A stretch of 64,000 nt of DNA from Alentia gelatinosa (taxonomy: Eukaryota; Annelida; Polychaeta; Phyllodocida; Polynoidae). Shown here one piece after another: positions 33,291 through 44,426 of the stretch. Below the pieces are notes generated by a model, which ran no database searches, was not told the DNA's origin, and saw only the letters and a list, made by a program, of their open reading frames with translations. Each line of letters begins with the position of its first letter. The first letter of the stretch is position 1. Location of the stretch: positions 23,856,527 to 23,920,526 of the forward strand of contig OX465588.1 of NCBI GenBank assembly GCA_950022655.1, read 5' to 3'. A program made the translations under genes and the position numbers.

Positions 33291-35950
33291 TATTCCGACT
33301 GATTATGAATAGATGGTATTGATTGAACATTCAAGAAACCTACTTTAAAGTACATGATGATTTGACCTCATTATGGATGGGATGGATGTCTCCCGGAGAT
33401 TTTGACATGTCAGAATCTCTGAGAGGCATCCCGTACATTGCCTAGATGGAGACTTCGCATTAGGTAGAGAGACGTCAATCCGTAATTCTGGATGTTACTG
33501 AAAAAAATCCCAACAGCATTCGATTAGATCAAAGCCATAACTGAAGCATCAATATCAGCACACATAAGGGCAAACATCATCTACTGGTTAAATCTTGATG
33601 TTTCAAAAGAAATCTTGTCAAGGAAATCATGTGCATTGTAGGAATTGTGATAGTTTGTGGAACTTTGGCACGAACATTGTTTTATAAAAACCTTATAAGT
33701 TATAAGGCATTTATTTTGTTTGTAGTATGCCTTTCATTTGTGGCTTCATATCAGAATAGATTAACCAGTTAAAAAAGACTTCTTTTTTTCAAATACCCAT
33801 TACATTCATAACCCGAACAACAAAATATTCTGTATAGTTTGGAAAATTTGTTGACAATTTGGGCTAGTGTACATGTACATTTTCGAGTGAATAACTCACT
33901 TAACAGCGCGATCGCACCTTATGTATTTTCTAACCCAGCGTTATCACTAGACAACGAAAGCATAACAACTGTAGATCGTCTAGCCCATGGTCGTCAGGGT
34001 GTATTCGAATATGTAATATTGGCCGCAATAGTTATCAAACCAAGAATTTTTTTCGAGCGTTTACACATTTTATATGTACCGATTTTTAGCCATTGACATT
34101 TGAAAGTGCAAAATTCAAATATCGCCGAATGAGGAGCCGCAAAGCCATGCATTACAGGTAGCGCCATCTTTGGAATATACTGGAACTACCGTGATACGAA
34201 AAGACACTTCAAAATCACACTGGAAAATCGTAGATTGGGCGCCACCTCTGTCCCCACTCTGTATAGATGACAGTCAGTGTATGGAGGACAGCGCCTCTCT
34301 TGACTGTTGCCTGCTTAGACTGGTTCCCTGCCCCAATGATATATGGGACAGATAATGACTAGCTGCTGAACTATTTTGAACTGTCAGTCACGCCAGCTCT
34401 CTTAGTTCTTTGCTTGGCTACAGTCTAAGTCTGCCAAGGTGGCGCAATCCCACAATGCACCAGACAAATGGAGGCGTTACCCTTAATGCACCAAATAATG
34501 GCAGGCGTTACCTGGCCTTATGTGTGTGTGAGTGAATACATATGCCAGGCTTCCAGGCAATCACCGTGGAAACCTCCGTATTCATGTAATAATAATGGAA
34601 ATAAAGGCCGCTTAAAAAGAAGTTTGTTATATGCTCTACAATACACGTTATGTATGATTGTAGGATAGAGTCAAATCAGGGCAGCACATTTGACTGTAAC
34701 CGTCAGAATGCTGTTCTTATTGTTCATTCATACATGTACTTTTTAGTATCTATTTAGAATGGCTCTTCAGCAATCCAGTGTCGGAAAAAGAGAAACATGA
34801 ATTCATATAGAGTAGTACATAACAGACATACAGGACAATTCAATTTCACTAGTAGGTAGCTTTATCACACACTTCATAAGGTAAAAACTAAGAAAATTGT
34901 CAAGGTCATCTTACTCTAATACAATAATATGCTGCGATATATGCTACTGATTTCCGGTCTTTTAACTCAATGTACTTTATAACATAAACTGATTATATTT
35001 CAATACTCGGTATAAAGGTCTTCATTGATGTTTTAAACTTCAATCTAGTTATTTCTCTTTAAACTTGTACAGGTAGCATTTTCCAAAACAGCCCTCATTT
35101 ATAAAGTGGGGTATTTCTATACTTTTTTGTTTTAGGGTGTTTTGTTTTTATAAGCACCTTACATCCACACTAGCAGAGAGAGGACCAATGAGAATAAGGG
35201 TAAGACCTAGCGCGCGGCAAAAAGCCAAAGCGGTGAGATTGAACCGCTCAGGGAGATCACTTGTTACAGTAAGTCACATGACCATCCAGCGTGCCTTCTA
35301 TGAACTTGATCATGAGCGCATCCTGAACTTGAAACATATGTGTGTCCTACAAAGAACAACTGAGATTAATTTAAGCCCTCGTGCATAACATATATGATTT
35401 TCACTTGCCTAGGTAATATACTTCATGAGCTGAGACTTTGTGTCATCCTGTCTGTACTGTTCTGTATTGTGAAGTCAACTGTAAACCGTCTAACGTGTGC
35501 TATTTGTAGGGGTTAATTAGTTAACTTAAATCTTTAGGGTGTTCTGAAAAATTACCATAATAGAAACTAAGTAAGTTCGTAATAAAACGCAGAGTCATAT
35601 GACCTGGGCGATATGTGTATCCAGATTAACTACCTACCTGTGTCGTTGTCTTTAATATTATGTGATGTCATGTTCGGGAGTAACAAGGAAGAACGCCAAC
35701 ATGATGGTGATTGTACGCTTCTAATAGTTTGAATTAAAAAAAAAACAAAAAAAACTTGTGGTCGTGTCACGCACTACAAAGCACCGTCTGACAGTCATAC
35801 ATACATGCATATATTTATATCGTAAAACACTCCACGTTTTAAGACCTAACACCATCCGTTCCTAAAAGTAGTGCCAGTACATGTATATTCATAGACAGTG
35901 TATTCTCTTGAGTACATGTCCATGATATGATATACCCGAGGTACTTACTT
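33291..35950. other. No confirmed gene; one shared repeat
   Basis: The stretch 34456-34561 (repeat D) is described separately. The plus ORF at 35137-35388 has a donor-like GTAAGTC at about 35269 but no recognisable protein. The rest is AT-rich. Confidence 0.4.
34456..34561 (+). repeat. Dispersed repeat D, copy 1
   Basis: ATGGCAGGCGTTACCTGGCC, then a TATGTGTG stretch and GCCAGGCTTCCAGGC match 59424-59496. Confidence 0.65.
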
Positions 35951-36005
35951 TTCCAAAGGCTATGGAGGCGAACCCTCTGTTGACGTCAGCGTTGTCCCCA
36001 TGGAG
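35951..36005 (-). CDS. Candidate host exon (unconfirmed)
   Basis: On the minus strand a strong donor (GGAAAA then GTAAGTACC) follows a short open frame reading TLHGDNADVNRGFASIAFGK, preceded by AG at TTTCCAG. The closing phrase recalls the IAFGK/NVALGK start of fucolectin or F5/8-type lectin domains, but no partner exon was found on either side. A longer overlapping ORF (35960-36310) in another frame has no motif. I treat this as a possibility only. Confidence 0.25.
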
Positions 36006-36742
36006 AGTGGCTGGAAACTACACTTGGTGCCGCAGGACAGGGAGCTGGGTCTTCCTGGCTGCATAACGATACCTGCATTGTTTGGCCTCACACTTGTCCT
36101 TCGTTCTGCTCTCATCCTCCGAACAATCACACACATACACATGTTGGTCCCGTTATCTATACCACCGGCCATGTTACTGCTGAAGACGCTGCAATATTGG
36201 ATCCCCCTAAAAAATACCACTGAGCGGCGATCTGTACCACCTACCGCCACAGAGGCATTAATCCGGGGGGGGGGGGCTTCGGGGGTATGTCGCTGCTCCC
36301 TCACTAGCACACCCTTTCAGGCGTGGCGGCGTGGTTGGTTGTAGGAGCAGCACCCCTTCAGCCCCGTATAGCACCTAAGAAGGTGCTATTTACAGCAACA
36401 TGCTAAAGCGAATTGGCCACGTTGCTGCAAGCAGCAACGATTAAAACGTCCCTGGGACCAACATGGCGAAGACTTGGTTGCTCCAGTGATAGCAGGGCTA
36501 TGTCTTCGTGGCCACCGGCTCGAGTTTATATAGCGCCGCGAGACAGACCGTCCCACCCCCAGGCACCCAGGTTCCAGAACCTTCTAGCAGACTGTACCGG
36601 CGGTTTGTCGACGTGTTCATAAACGGTTGGTTGTCATGGGCTGTTTCATCAGCCAATTTGGCAGTTGCAACAGACGGGACAAGTAAACATCTCTCATACG
36701 TTTTATGGCAAGTCGTTCCAAAATATATATAATATTCAGAGA
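36006..36742. other. GC-richer stretch, no confirmed gene
   Basis: Overlapping ORFs up to 116 codons on both strands, a G-run at 36265-36275 and no recognisable domain. Confidence 0.4.
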
Positions 36743-37075
36743 CTAAGAGCTCATGTTATTTCCATTTATGATAGAACAAAGGTATGAGAATATAATGAGA
36801 AATAAGCCAATTGTAATTAAAGTATCAAGAATGACTCAATAAACTCAGAGAATGGATTTGATAGTTGATCTCAAGAATTACCAACAGGAATATGTATCAA
36901 GAAATTTACATTTGTGAGCACATGAAAAATTATCATTGATTGAAACTGATTATGGATATCAAAACCAGTTTATCCTAATGCATTAAAAATGTCTTTTAAT
37001 CAAGTCCTATATGAGTATGAATGTGATAGATCCAATAATCTTTTCAGTGGAGGAAGGTGAGCTGTGTGTGAGTGA

Positions 37076-37119
<44 letters not shown>

Positions 37120-37448
37120 CTTCCAGCATGCTACAAAAACTATCCCACCATTATCTGCATGCTATTCACTGTGATTTTGAGAAAGTAGCAGGGTGCTAAT
37201 GTCTCAGGGTCGTTAGAGATATGCCCTGCTGACCATGACCGATCACTCAAGACTGAAATACCTCAAGGACCACTAGCGCTTGATATGTAGGGATCCTAGA
37301 CTCAGACACCGGCAGAAATGGCAAGTTGACTGGGTGCAAGTGGGTTACATAAAACAATCCATAGACTGACTGTAACCCAAACCTTTAAATTGTTATTTGT
37401 TTATAATTGCACGCTAATTCATCAATGATGAACACACCATTTGTTCCT
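36743..37448. mobile_element. Full-length MITE joining repeat families A and B
   Basis: The left part (36743-36935) is the head seen at 12888 and 17821; the right part (37141-37448) is dispersed repeat B. The two ends, CTAAGAGCTCATGTTATTTC on the left and the reverse complement of AATGATGAACACACCATTTG plus TTCCT on the right, are diverged terminal inverted repeats. The better copies elsewhere (ACTAGGAGCAAATGTTAT and ATAATATTTGCTCCTAGT) make this clearer. About 700 bp, non-coding. A GT microsatellite expanded in the middle. Confidence 0.78.
37079..37118. repeat. (GT)n microsatellite
   Basis: About 20 TG units within the MITE. Confidence 0.93.
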
Positions 37449-37903
37449 TTTTCAAGGTAACTACATTTAAGGGCTATTGTTTGATATCTGGTTGTCGTAG
37501 TATACCTCAGTTGATTTCCTTGAGTTCTTGAGCAATTGCAGGTACATCTACATTCATTAAAATAAGGGATTTTGATAATCTCAATCAAATATTGTTAGTG
37601 TGGATGAAATGTTGACAAAAATGATTCTTATAACTGCAACAATGAAATATTATTAAGGTACTTCATGTAGCTCTTAGGTCGATATCATTAGTGTATTGAA
37701 CATTTGTAATACTATTTCTTAAAGTCTGTAAGAATATCTTAATAACCTTTATAAAAGCTCCAAACAGAGTACAAAAATATAGTCTATGATACATACATTT
37801 TGACTTTGAATTGATGTGAAAATTACACATGCCTTCCTCATTCATGAAATTCTACTTAAGCAGGCCCTAAAAGGGTTCCCTTTTTATGTAAATATGCTCC
37901 TTG
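37449..37903. other. No gene seen
   Basis: AT-rich, nothing recognisable up to the gap. Confidence 0.5.
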
Positions 37904-38103
37904 NNNNNNNNNNNNNNNNNNNNNNNNNNNNNNNNNNNNNNNNNNNNNNNNNNNNNNNNNNNNNNNNNNNNNNNNNNNNNNNNNNNNNNNNNNNNNNNNN
38001 NNNNNNNNNNNNNNNNNNNNNNNNNNNNNNNNNNNNNNNNNNNNNNNNNNNNNNNNNNNNNNNNNNNNNNNNNNNNNNNNNNNNNNNNNNNNNNNNNNNN
38101 NNN
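37904..38103. other. Assembly gap (200 N)
   Basis: Exactly 200 N, probably a placeholder of unknown true length. ORFs spanning it are artefacts. Confidence 0.99.
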
Positions 38104-38821
38104 AGTACAAACGACTTTTTTCCGGCACATATTTAAAAAAGAAATAATCTTCTATATTGATACAGTAATAGAGAAGTATGTGATAGATACAGCATGCTTC
38201 TTTTGGTCGATATTACAGAATTGTCTTGAATATCTTTCCGATATATATTTCGTTTATGAATATATTTTATTGTGATTATTTCATTGTGTGGTGACTAAAC
38301 CTTTTGCATTTGGCACCTCATAACCCAGCCCGGTTACCGCCAGTGGTGCAATCCCTACTGCCGCAGACTCATTGATCTGTTATCTCGCGCTTGTTTCTCC
38401 CCAATATTCCCGACGTCAAAACCGAGTGCTCAGCTTCCAAATATACCATCCTTCATGGGCCGTATCATTAATAAGAATCAAAACCAGTAAATGGCCACAA
38501 ACTGAAGCACTAGAAGTCATTATTATATACCTATAGCTGCAATGAATTGCATACCGCTGCTCGGGCATGGTAACTACATGTTTTTGTGTGTCCTTTAATA
38601 CTTCATTTCTATACTAAGTGGTACATCGATGTGCGTTACCGTTTGGAGCATACCTCTCAGTACATAGTAGTAGATTATTTCACCTTATATTTTTGTCAAC
38701 TCATACATTTGTGACCGTACAATTTAGGTTAAGTATACAGTTCACTTTTATTGCGAACAACTAATTGTTGTCCCTTAGTTTACATAATCACAACTAATGC
38801 TCATGATCATAAACGCTCTAT
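38104..38821. other. No gene seen
   Basis: AT-rich, no recognisable ORF or repeat. Confidence 0.5.
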
Positions 38822-38824
38822 AAT

Positions 38825-38955
38825 GACTGATACAAGGCCAAGCTGTGGACGAAAAATTTTATTTTTCACGTGGAAAAAGACAAATATGTAGTATAAAAGG
38901 TATACGGTATACGAAGGTATACGGAAATTTGTCAAACAGTAAAATTCATAAAAGG
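38825..38955 (-). repeat. Terminal repeat B2
   Basis: 131 bp, from GACTGATACAAGGCCAAGCT to AAAATTCATAAAAGG; about 95% identical to B1. Confidence 0.92.
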
Positions 38956-38985
38956 TAACACCCAAAACATGTGGGGTGGGTGGGA

Positions 38986-39150
38986 GGTAAAGAAACATGT
39001 TGAGTCTTTGAAAAACTTGAGAAGACTGTCAAGTGATATACACGTCACGACAGTGACAGTTCATAAAAACGTCCGGTAGATGTCTCTTGCTGCGTTGCCA
39101 CGCTTAATCCGACAGCTGCCTCAAGCCATTATATCTCACAAGTTCGTACC
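38986..39150 (-). repeat. Terminal repeat A2
   Basis: 165 bp, GGTAAAGAAACATGTTGAGT to ATCTCACAAGTTCGTACC; matches A1 apart from an extra segment of about 22 bp (39055-39075). Confidence 0.92.
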
Positions 39151-39153
39151 AAT

Positions 39154-39284
39154 GACTGATACGAGGCCAAGCTGTGGACGAAAAATTGTATTTTTCACGT
39201 GGAAAAAGACAAATATGTAGTATACAAGGTTTACGGTATACGAAGGTATACGGAAATTTGTCAAACAGTAAAATTCATAGAAGG
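39154..39284 (-). repeat. Terminal repeat B1
   Basis: 131 bp, same length as B2, separated from A2 only by AAT (39151-39153). Confidence 0.92.
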
Positions 39285-39304
39285 GCATACGTCAAAGACG
39301 GAAT

Positions 39305-40156
39305 TTACTGTAAGTAGACGGCCAAAGAAGCCTGCGAAGCCCAAGTGCCGAGCTTCTGGACGTCGTGGAGAGACCTACCTGACTGGACGAGGTGTTGGGC
39401 CCCACCCCGGCGGAACGAGTGAGGTGTGACGAGGTAGGCCTCGTGATGACCGGCACGTGACAGAAGAAGTCTGACAATTGAAGTGAAATGAGGAGACGTG
39501 AGCGCCACCCCTGGTCTAAGTAAAAACAAGGGGTCTAGGCTCTGGCCAGGTGCGCGCCTCTATAAGACTTCCAAGTCTTAACAGGACACATGTCCGGAAA
39601 ACGTGAAGACTCCACACGTTATACGACAGGTGGTGACCCTGATGAAATAGTGAGGGGACCGATGCATCTTAGAGGTATCCGAGAAGAGGTTCGAAGCCCT
39701 CAAGAGGAAGTGAAAGGCCAACAAGGCCGCAGCCTTGACAACAAGGCCGCATGACAGGTGCCCAGATAAACGGCAAATATCCGCCAGCATACTCCAAGAT
39801 ACGGGCGGGGCCTGTCGAGCGACGTGACCAGACGTTACTAAGACACCCCGGAGCACAGAAGCCACTTGCGTGGACGAGAACGCAGACACGTCCCCTCCAC
39901 GGTGAGTAATCCAGTACTTAGCGCCAGAGATGTAATTCCTAATGGCTGTAGGCGAGGCGAGGGTGTTGGCCAAATGTTGCACGTAAAGACATGTCTGGAG
40001 GACTGACAGGTGAAGAACAGACGACTTGTTCCTGACTGAGAAACGTAGGTATTTGACGGCTTGCGTTGACCTGTTCCGGCACGTGGAGACAGCTGAGGCT
40101 GCCTGGAAGGAAGATAACATCCAAGCGTGGAGCGCGGGGTCGGCACCTGCAATCAA
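39305..40156 (-). pseudogene. Tyrosine recombinase of the split-repeat element
   Basis: The first frame (40156-39578) holds the N-terminal core-binding part (YLRFSVRN, AIRNYISGAKYW) and the first catalytic Arg region FHFLLRASNLF. A second frame (39529-39305) holds the catalytic end: HSFRRGGAQH (His and Arg), TWAS (Trp) and VYLQ (nucleophile Tyr). The two are separated by a frameshift and premature stop near 39578. Such enzymes insert a circular DNA copy by site-specific strand exchange. The start ATG overlaps the end of the RNase H frame. Confidence 0.85.
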
Positions 40157-41845
40157 CGAAAATCGTGTAAAACCTCGTGTATGCGTGGGCAGACGATTTC
40201 TACAGGCGCCTCAGCGCTTTCAACGGTCACAACAACGTCTGGTACGACTTCGTAATCGCCTAAAGCGGCCCCCAACCATATCCTATGGGCACAAGCGGCG
40301 ATAAACGGGTCCCGGATTAAACCGTGATGAAGGAGAGCGCATACGGCCGCGTGGGAAGCCGTTACCCGCACCGTGGCACCTGCGGGAACGTTCTCAAGAC
40401 CGTGTGTAAACGCCACGACCAAGGCGAAAGCCGCCAACTTGTAAAATCCCGTGCCGGGGTCAATAGCTGGGATGCGCCACGCCCACTCCAAGTTGACGTC
40501 CCATATCTTGACCTGACCTCGATCGCTGGACACGCCGACGTGAAGCGTCACGAAAAGCGACGTTGTCTGGACAAGGTGGCGCCCGTTCGATGAAGTTGCG
40601 TAGAACCCGAACCAACGTAGATCCGCTCGAGCCCCATCACCAAGAGTCACAACGGGAGCCGCACGAGCCGCCCGAAGAGCCGCGAAGAGAAGAGCCATTT
40701 TTTTCTCGGGTGCCGGACACAGCTGGCCACGTGAATTAACTGCCCCAGCAGAGACTGCATGTGGTGAAGAGAAATTCATTTGCGATCGAGACATTTCGTA
40801 CACTCTCCCAGCACAGCTTCGAGTTTGTCCCGTGGGATGGTGACGACCATGTCACGTGTATTCAACGTGAACCCCAGCCACGTGATGACTTGCGTAGGAG
40901 GCTCGCATTTTTCTTCCGCTAACTGTAGGCCTAATGTGTCAGCTAGGTCGATGAATGTCTGGTAGGCTCGGTAGGCCTCGTCTTCCTGTGCCGCCGCCCC
41001 GGCAAAGTCGTCCAAATAAGCGAGTACTCGAAACCCGGCCTGGGCCATGATATAAAAGACAGCGTTAGATGTCCTCTGACACGCGACGGAAGACGACCTA
41101 CATCCGAAAGGAGGACACCTCTCCACGTAGTAAGCGCCTTCCACGTGAAAACACAGAAAAGGGGCGTTGCCCGGGTCGATCCTCAACTGTCTGTAGGCCC
41201 TACTGAAATCAGCCTTCCAAACGTATGAGTGTCGGCCTAACGTCTCGATGAGTCCAGTCAAGTCGCCTATCGTAGGCAGTGTGTAGGCGCAACCTTGTCC
41301 CAAATACAGGCCTACCGGTATCCCATCATTTACTGCTTTGCCCTCGGGGAAAGATAAGTCGGGGATCACTGTCCCTAGAATCCCGCTTGGGACGTGTCAA
41401 CAGAGGGGACACCTGAGTATTAGCTGAACGGTAAAGCCTCGAAAGGCCCCAGCAGTCCGCCTAAGTGGATTTCTTTGTCAACAAAACGCTGTAAATCAGG
41501 AATACAGGCCCGGGCCGAGGCGTGGTTGACATAGGTAGGGAGCAGCCATTGCTCCCGGGTATAGCCAATAGGCCACCCGAACTCGAGGAAATCACACAAA
41601 TTTAAATCATGAAAGTCAGCTAAACGAGCTCTCCACTCGTCCACGTGGAGAGCTGAGGAGACAATAACACGAGCCCCCTCAAAATTGTAAGCCTCAACGT
41701 TAGTGATAACAGTGTAATCCGAAGTAAACTTTGGGCACCGCTCCCTGAATTCCTCAGAGGGCTGAGGGCGCCAAAAAACGCTAACCGCTCCCGCCACGCG
41801 GGACGGCACGTGATTGGACGAGGAGTTGTCCACCTCCCCGCCCAT
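40153..41845 (-). pseudogene. Reverse transcriptase-RNase H of the split-repeat element
   Basis: Three frames are needed. 41845-41420 contains the region ahead of the palm (RFVDKEIHLGGLLGPFEALP). 41369-40776 contains the RT palm: ADFSRAYRQLRI with the first catalytic Asp, CPPFGCRSSS and the YLDDF active site. 40803-40153 continues with an RNase H-like region (IWDVNLEW, FALVVAF) but the catalytic residues are hard to assign. At least two frameshifts (near 41410 and 40790) break it. The motif set is that of DIRS-order RTs, where ADFSxAY and YLDD are typical. Confidence 0.85.
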
Positions 41846-42007
41846 GTCGCCGCAAGCGCTCTCCGAGTCGCAGTCCGTGCGTGCCGGCTGCCGGCGCGCG
41901 CGGAACCATCCAACTTAGTCGCGAGCGGCAGGCGGACCTGCCCTACCCCGAAAGGGCCGGCTATTGCTCCTAACCGCTGCCGCAGACTCGTGCTTCACTT
42001 TGATGCG

Positions 42008-43058
42008 TCAATCCTTGGCCGTGTGGGGGTGATGTAAGCTCAAGACATCATAGCAGTACTTGCAGACGTGATCCACCGTTCCTGCCGCTGCGACGTGCGG
42101 CGCTTGGAGAGTGCACCCCTTCTCTGTGTTATAAGCTGGACAAGGGGCGTGGCTCCTGCCTGCTGGATGCGCCTTGCTCTTAGCCTTTCCCGCTTGGCTC
42201 AGTAAATCCTCCTTGCCGAGCCTGCCGCCCTCGGCCCGTGATATTGCCATCTGGAGGTGCTAGATATCGCTAACAGAGTTCCAGCCTTGCAGGAATCGTC
42301 CCTCTGTGAGTCGCGAGAAAATTTCTTCGCTCCAGCGGTGTACTTGCCGGAAATCATAATCAATAAAATCCTCGACTACCTCCCTGAGGTGTGTCATCAG
42401 CGGCCTGCGGCAACTGGCCGGGGTCTTGGGGTCGTCTGACATGCGTAAGATGCCCCACAGATACTCTTGAACATTAAGAGCCCCCAGACCGGCTCGCTCT
42501 CTCTTAGCTCCCAAAAACATAGTGAGCTGGGTGGGTGGGCTTACCTGAGGTAGGCCTCAGTATGTGTAAGGTAGACTGGAGGATCTGTTGTACTTGGCGG
42601 TGGAGATCCTCATCTTGGTAGGCCACGCCTACGGCCCGTCCATCACGAGGGATCCAGGGATGCGCAAGCTGATCCGTTAATATACCCGCAAAATCCGAAT
42701 TTGGCACCAAAGTCGGAGCCCTGGGAGCCATGGCCGCTCCTGCGGCAATGGCTGCAGAGTCGGTCACGTCGACCGCGTTTCCCGTGCAAGGCACCATCGC
42801 TCTATCGTTCACCTGTGTCGGCAAAACGTTGCCGGCTGGTGTCTGAGGATGCACCTCGCTTCTTTTCTGCTGCCCGGTTCCTGCATCGTTTCCACGAGCC
42901 GATGCGGATGCTGCCGCCAAAATGGCCTCCTTCAGGCCCTCAATTTGAGCCTAAATCAGGTCCATCCTCTTTTCGCCTCTAGCGGCCCGACCTTCGCCCG
43001 GTGCTGAGACCTTTGGAGTCTTTGTGACCACGGCCTTGCTTCCCTTCTTAGGCGGCAT
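42008..43058 (-). pseudogene. gag-like ORF of the split-repeat element
   Basis: The ATG at 43058 starts a basic MPPKKGSKAVV peptide, interrupted by TAG at 42951-42953. Open frames continue at 42920-42504 and, shifted, 42520-42260 (MTHLREVVEDFIDYDFRQ), then 42250-42008. The last has a Cys/His cluster, CPAYNTEKGC, then H, HVCKYC and LHHPH, a pattern seen in gag proteins of DIRS/Ngaro-type elements. The frame ends with TGA exactly where the closing Cys of the finger is expected. Three separate lesions make it a pseudogene. Confidence 0.75.
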
Positions 43059-43115
43059 GCTTTTTTTGACTTTCTGTCCAAAAAACGTAATCCTCAGAGG
43101 TTTAAGAAGCGCTCC

Positions 43116-43258
43116 GGTAAAGAAACGTGTTGAGTCTTTGAAAAACTTGAGAAGACTGTCACGTGATATACACGTCACGACAGGTAGATGTCTCTTGCTG
43201 CGTTGCCGCGCTTAATCCGACAGCTGCCTCAAGCCATTATATCTCACAAGTTCGTACC
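43116..43258 (-). repeat. Terminal repeat A1
   Basis: 143 bp at the 5' end of the element, matching A2; flanked on the outside by AAT (43259-43261). Confidence 0.92.
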
Positions 43259-43261
43259 AAT

Positions 43262-43736
43262 TGGCTGTAGGCTCCCAAGACTTGATTCACTTGCTATCAT
43301 GTCTATACGAGCCATAACTGTAAGCCGAATGGGTGTAACGACATAAGGTCGAGCTGCACCTCGTTTAAACAAACAAAATATAGAAGCGGTATCATGTTTT
43401 TACTGAAGAAAACAGGGTAACTATCAGAGAAGATATATAGGCACGGGGCACGAAACTCTGGTGAAGGCTGGTGCTGACTAAACGCCCACGTCTTTTTTTA
43501 ATAAGACTTAAAGACTTGTAATCCGCAATATTCCAGACATCCAGCGGTAAGGTGTCTAGTACCAGGCCCCTCGATAATAGGTACTGTTCTTGAAGCTATC
43601 AATATTTGGTCTGTCCTTTTTAACAAAGGAGTCCATTGTTAATACTTTAGGTAGAAATTGTTCATATACCCCTTTCTCAATTAATTTGCAAGATATTGCA
43701 TCGTGAGTGGGGTGATCTCTAGACGGTGTTATCTAT
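43262..43736. other. No gene seen
   Basis: Ordinary sequence between two mobile elements. Confidence 0.5.
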
Positions 43737-44426
43737 AGGCCCGGCCCCACTGGTGCGATGCGATTGTCACAAGTCAATAAAAAGTCGTAAACGGCCGGCG
43801 AGGGTCATAAAAACGGTGCCGCCCGTCGCATCGCACACAATCGCTCCTGTGGGGCCGGGCTTGCGCATGTGTGCGATCGTGTGCGATGCGACGGATCCGT
43901 CGCATCGCACATCATGAAATGTTCAGGATGTGCGATGGATTCGTCGCACAGGTACAGAGTTCTTCCTTTCATATTTGCATAGATACTGTACCACACTTTA
44001 TTGATTCCATTTAGTTACACAGGATACCCTGACCATGGCCACCTTGGACCCACTACAGTTGATAACTGCCACACCTGAGAGCATCCACCCGTGTGCCAGG
44101 TCTCAGGAGGTGTGAAAGCTGTGAAAATGCCAGGCTGTGGCTTTAGCCTAGGTGTAATACTGATAATTTGTAAAGCATGAGGGATGAAAAGTAACATAGA
44201 TAAATCTATTGAATATTATAATTAACCTGTATATCTAGGCCTCTACATAGGTGGTACCAGAAGCGATGCGACGAATCCATCGCATCAGTGGGGCATGCCC
44301 TGAATTTTCCCTGCGATTGAGTGCGATGATTCCATCGCAATAGAAGTCATAAACCCCGCCGAGGGGGCCGTTTATGGGGCCATAAAACGTGTGCGACAAT
44401 CGCATCGCACCAGTGGGGCCGGGCCT
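43737..44426. mobile_element. 690-bp GC-rich TIR element, possibly PIF/Harbinger-like
   Basis: The left end AGGCCCGGCCCCACTGGTGC, continuing GATGCGATTGTC, is inverted at the right end (GACAATCGCATCGCACCAGT onward to GGGCCT). Flanking TAT on both sides (43734-43736 and 44427-44429) suggests a 3-bp duplication, which would fit PIF/Harbinger. The interior repeats GCGATGCGA phrases and contains a 32-bp palindrome (43880-43911). There is no transposase. A degenerate copy lies near 7150-7440. Confidence 0.82.

Larger units (their letters stand above)
38825..43258 (-). mobile_element. PAT/Ngaro-type tyrosine-recombinase retrotransposon with split direct repeats
   Basis: Reading on the minus strand, the order is A1 (43258-43116), gag, RT, RNase H and recombinase frames, B1 (39284-39154), A2 (39150-38986), B2 (38955-38825). 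A1/A2 and B1/B2 are pairwise near-identical direct repeats. This A1-B1-A2-B2 layout is that of the split direct repeats of PAT and Ngaro elements in the DIRS order, which integrate with a tyrosine recombinase rather than a DDE integrase. AAT flanks the element on both sides and lies between A2 and B1. All frames carry stops or shifts, so the copy is dead. GC content is clearly above that of the surroundings. Confidence 0.9.

Noticed and set aside
37816..38275. ORFs spanning the N-run
   Set aside because: Artefacts of the 200-base gap.
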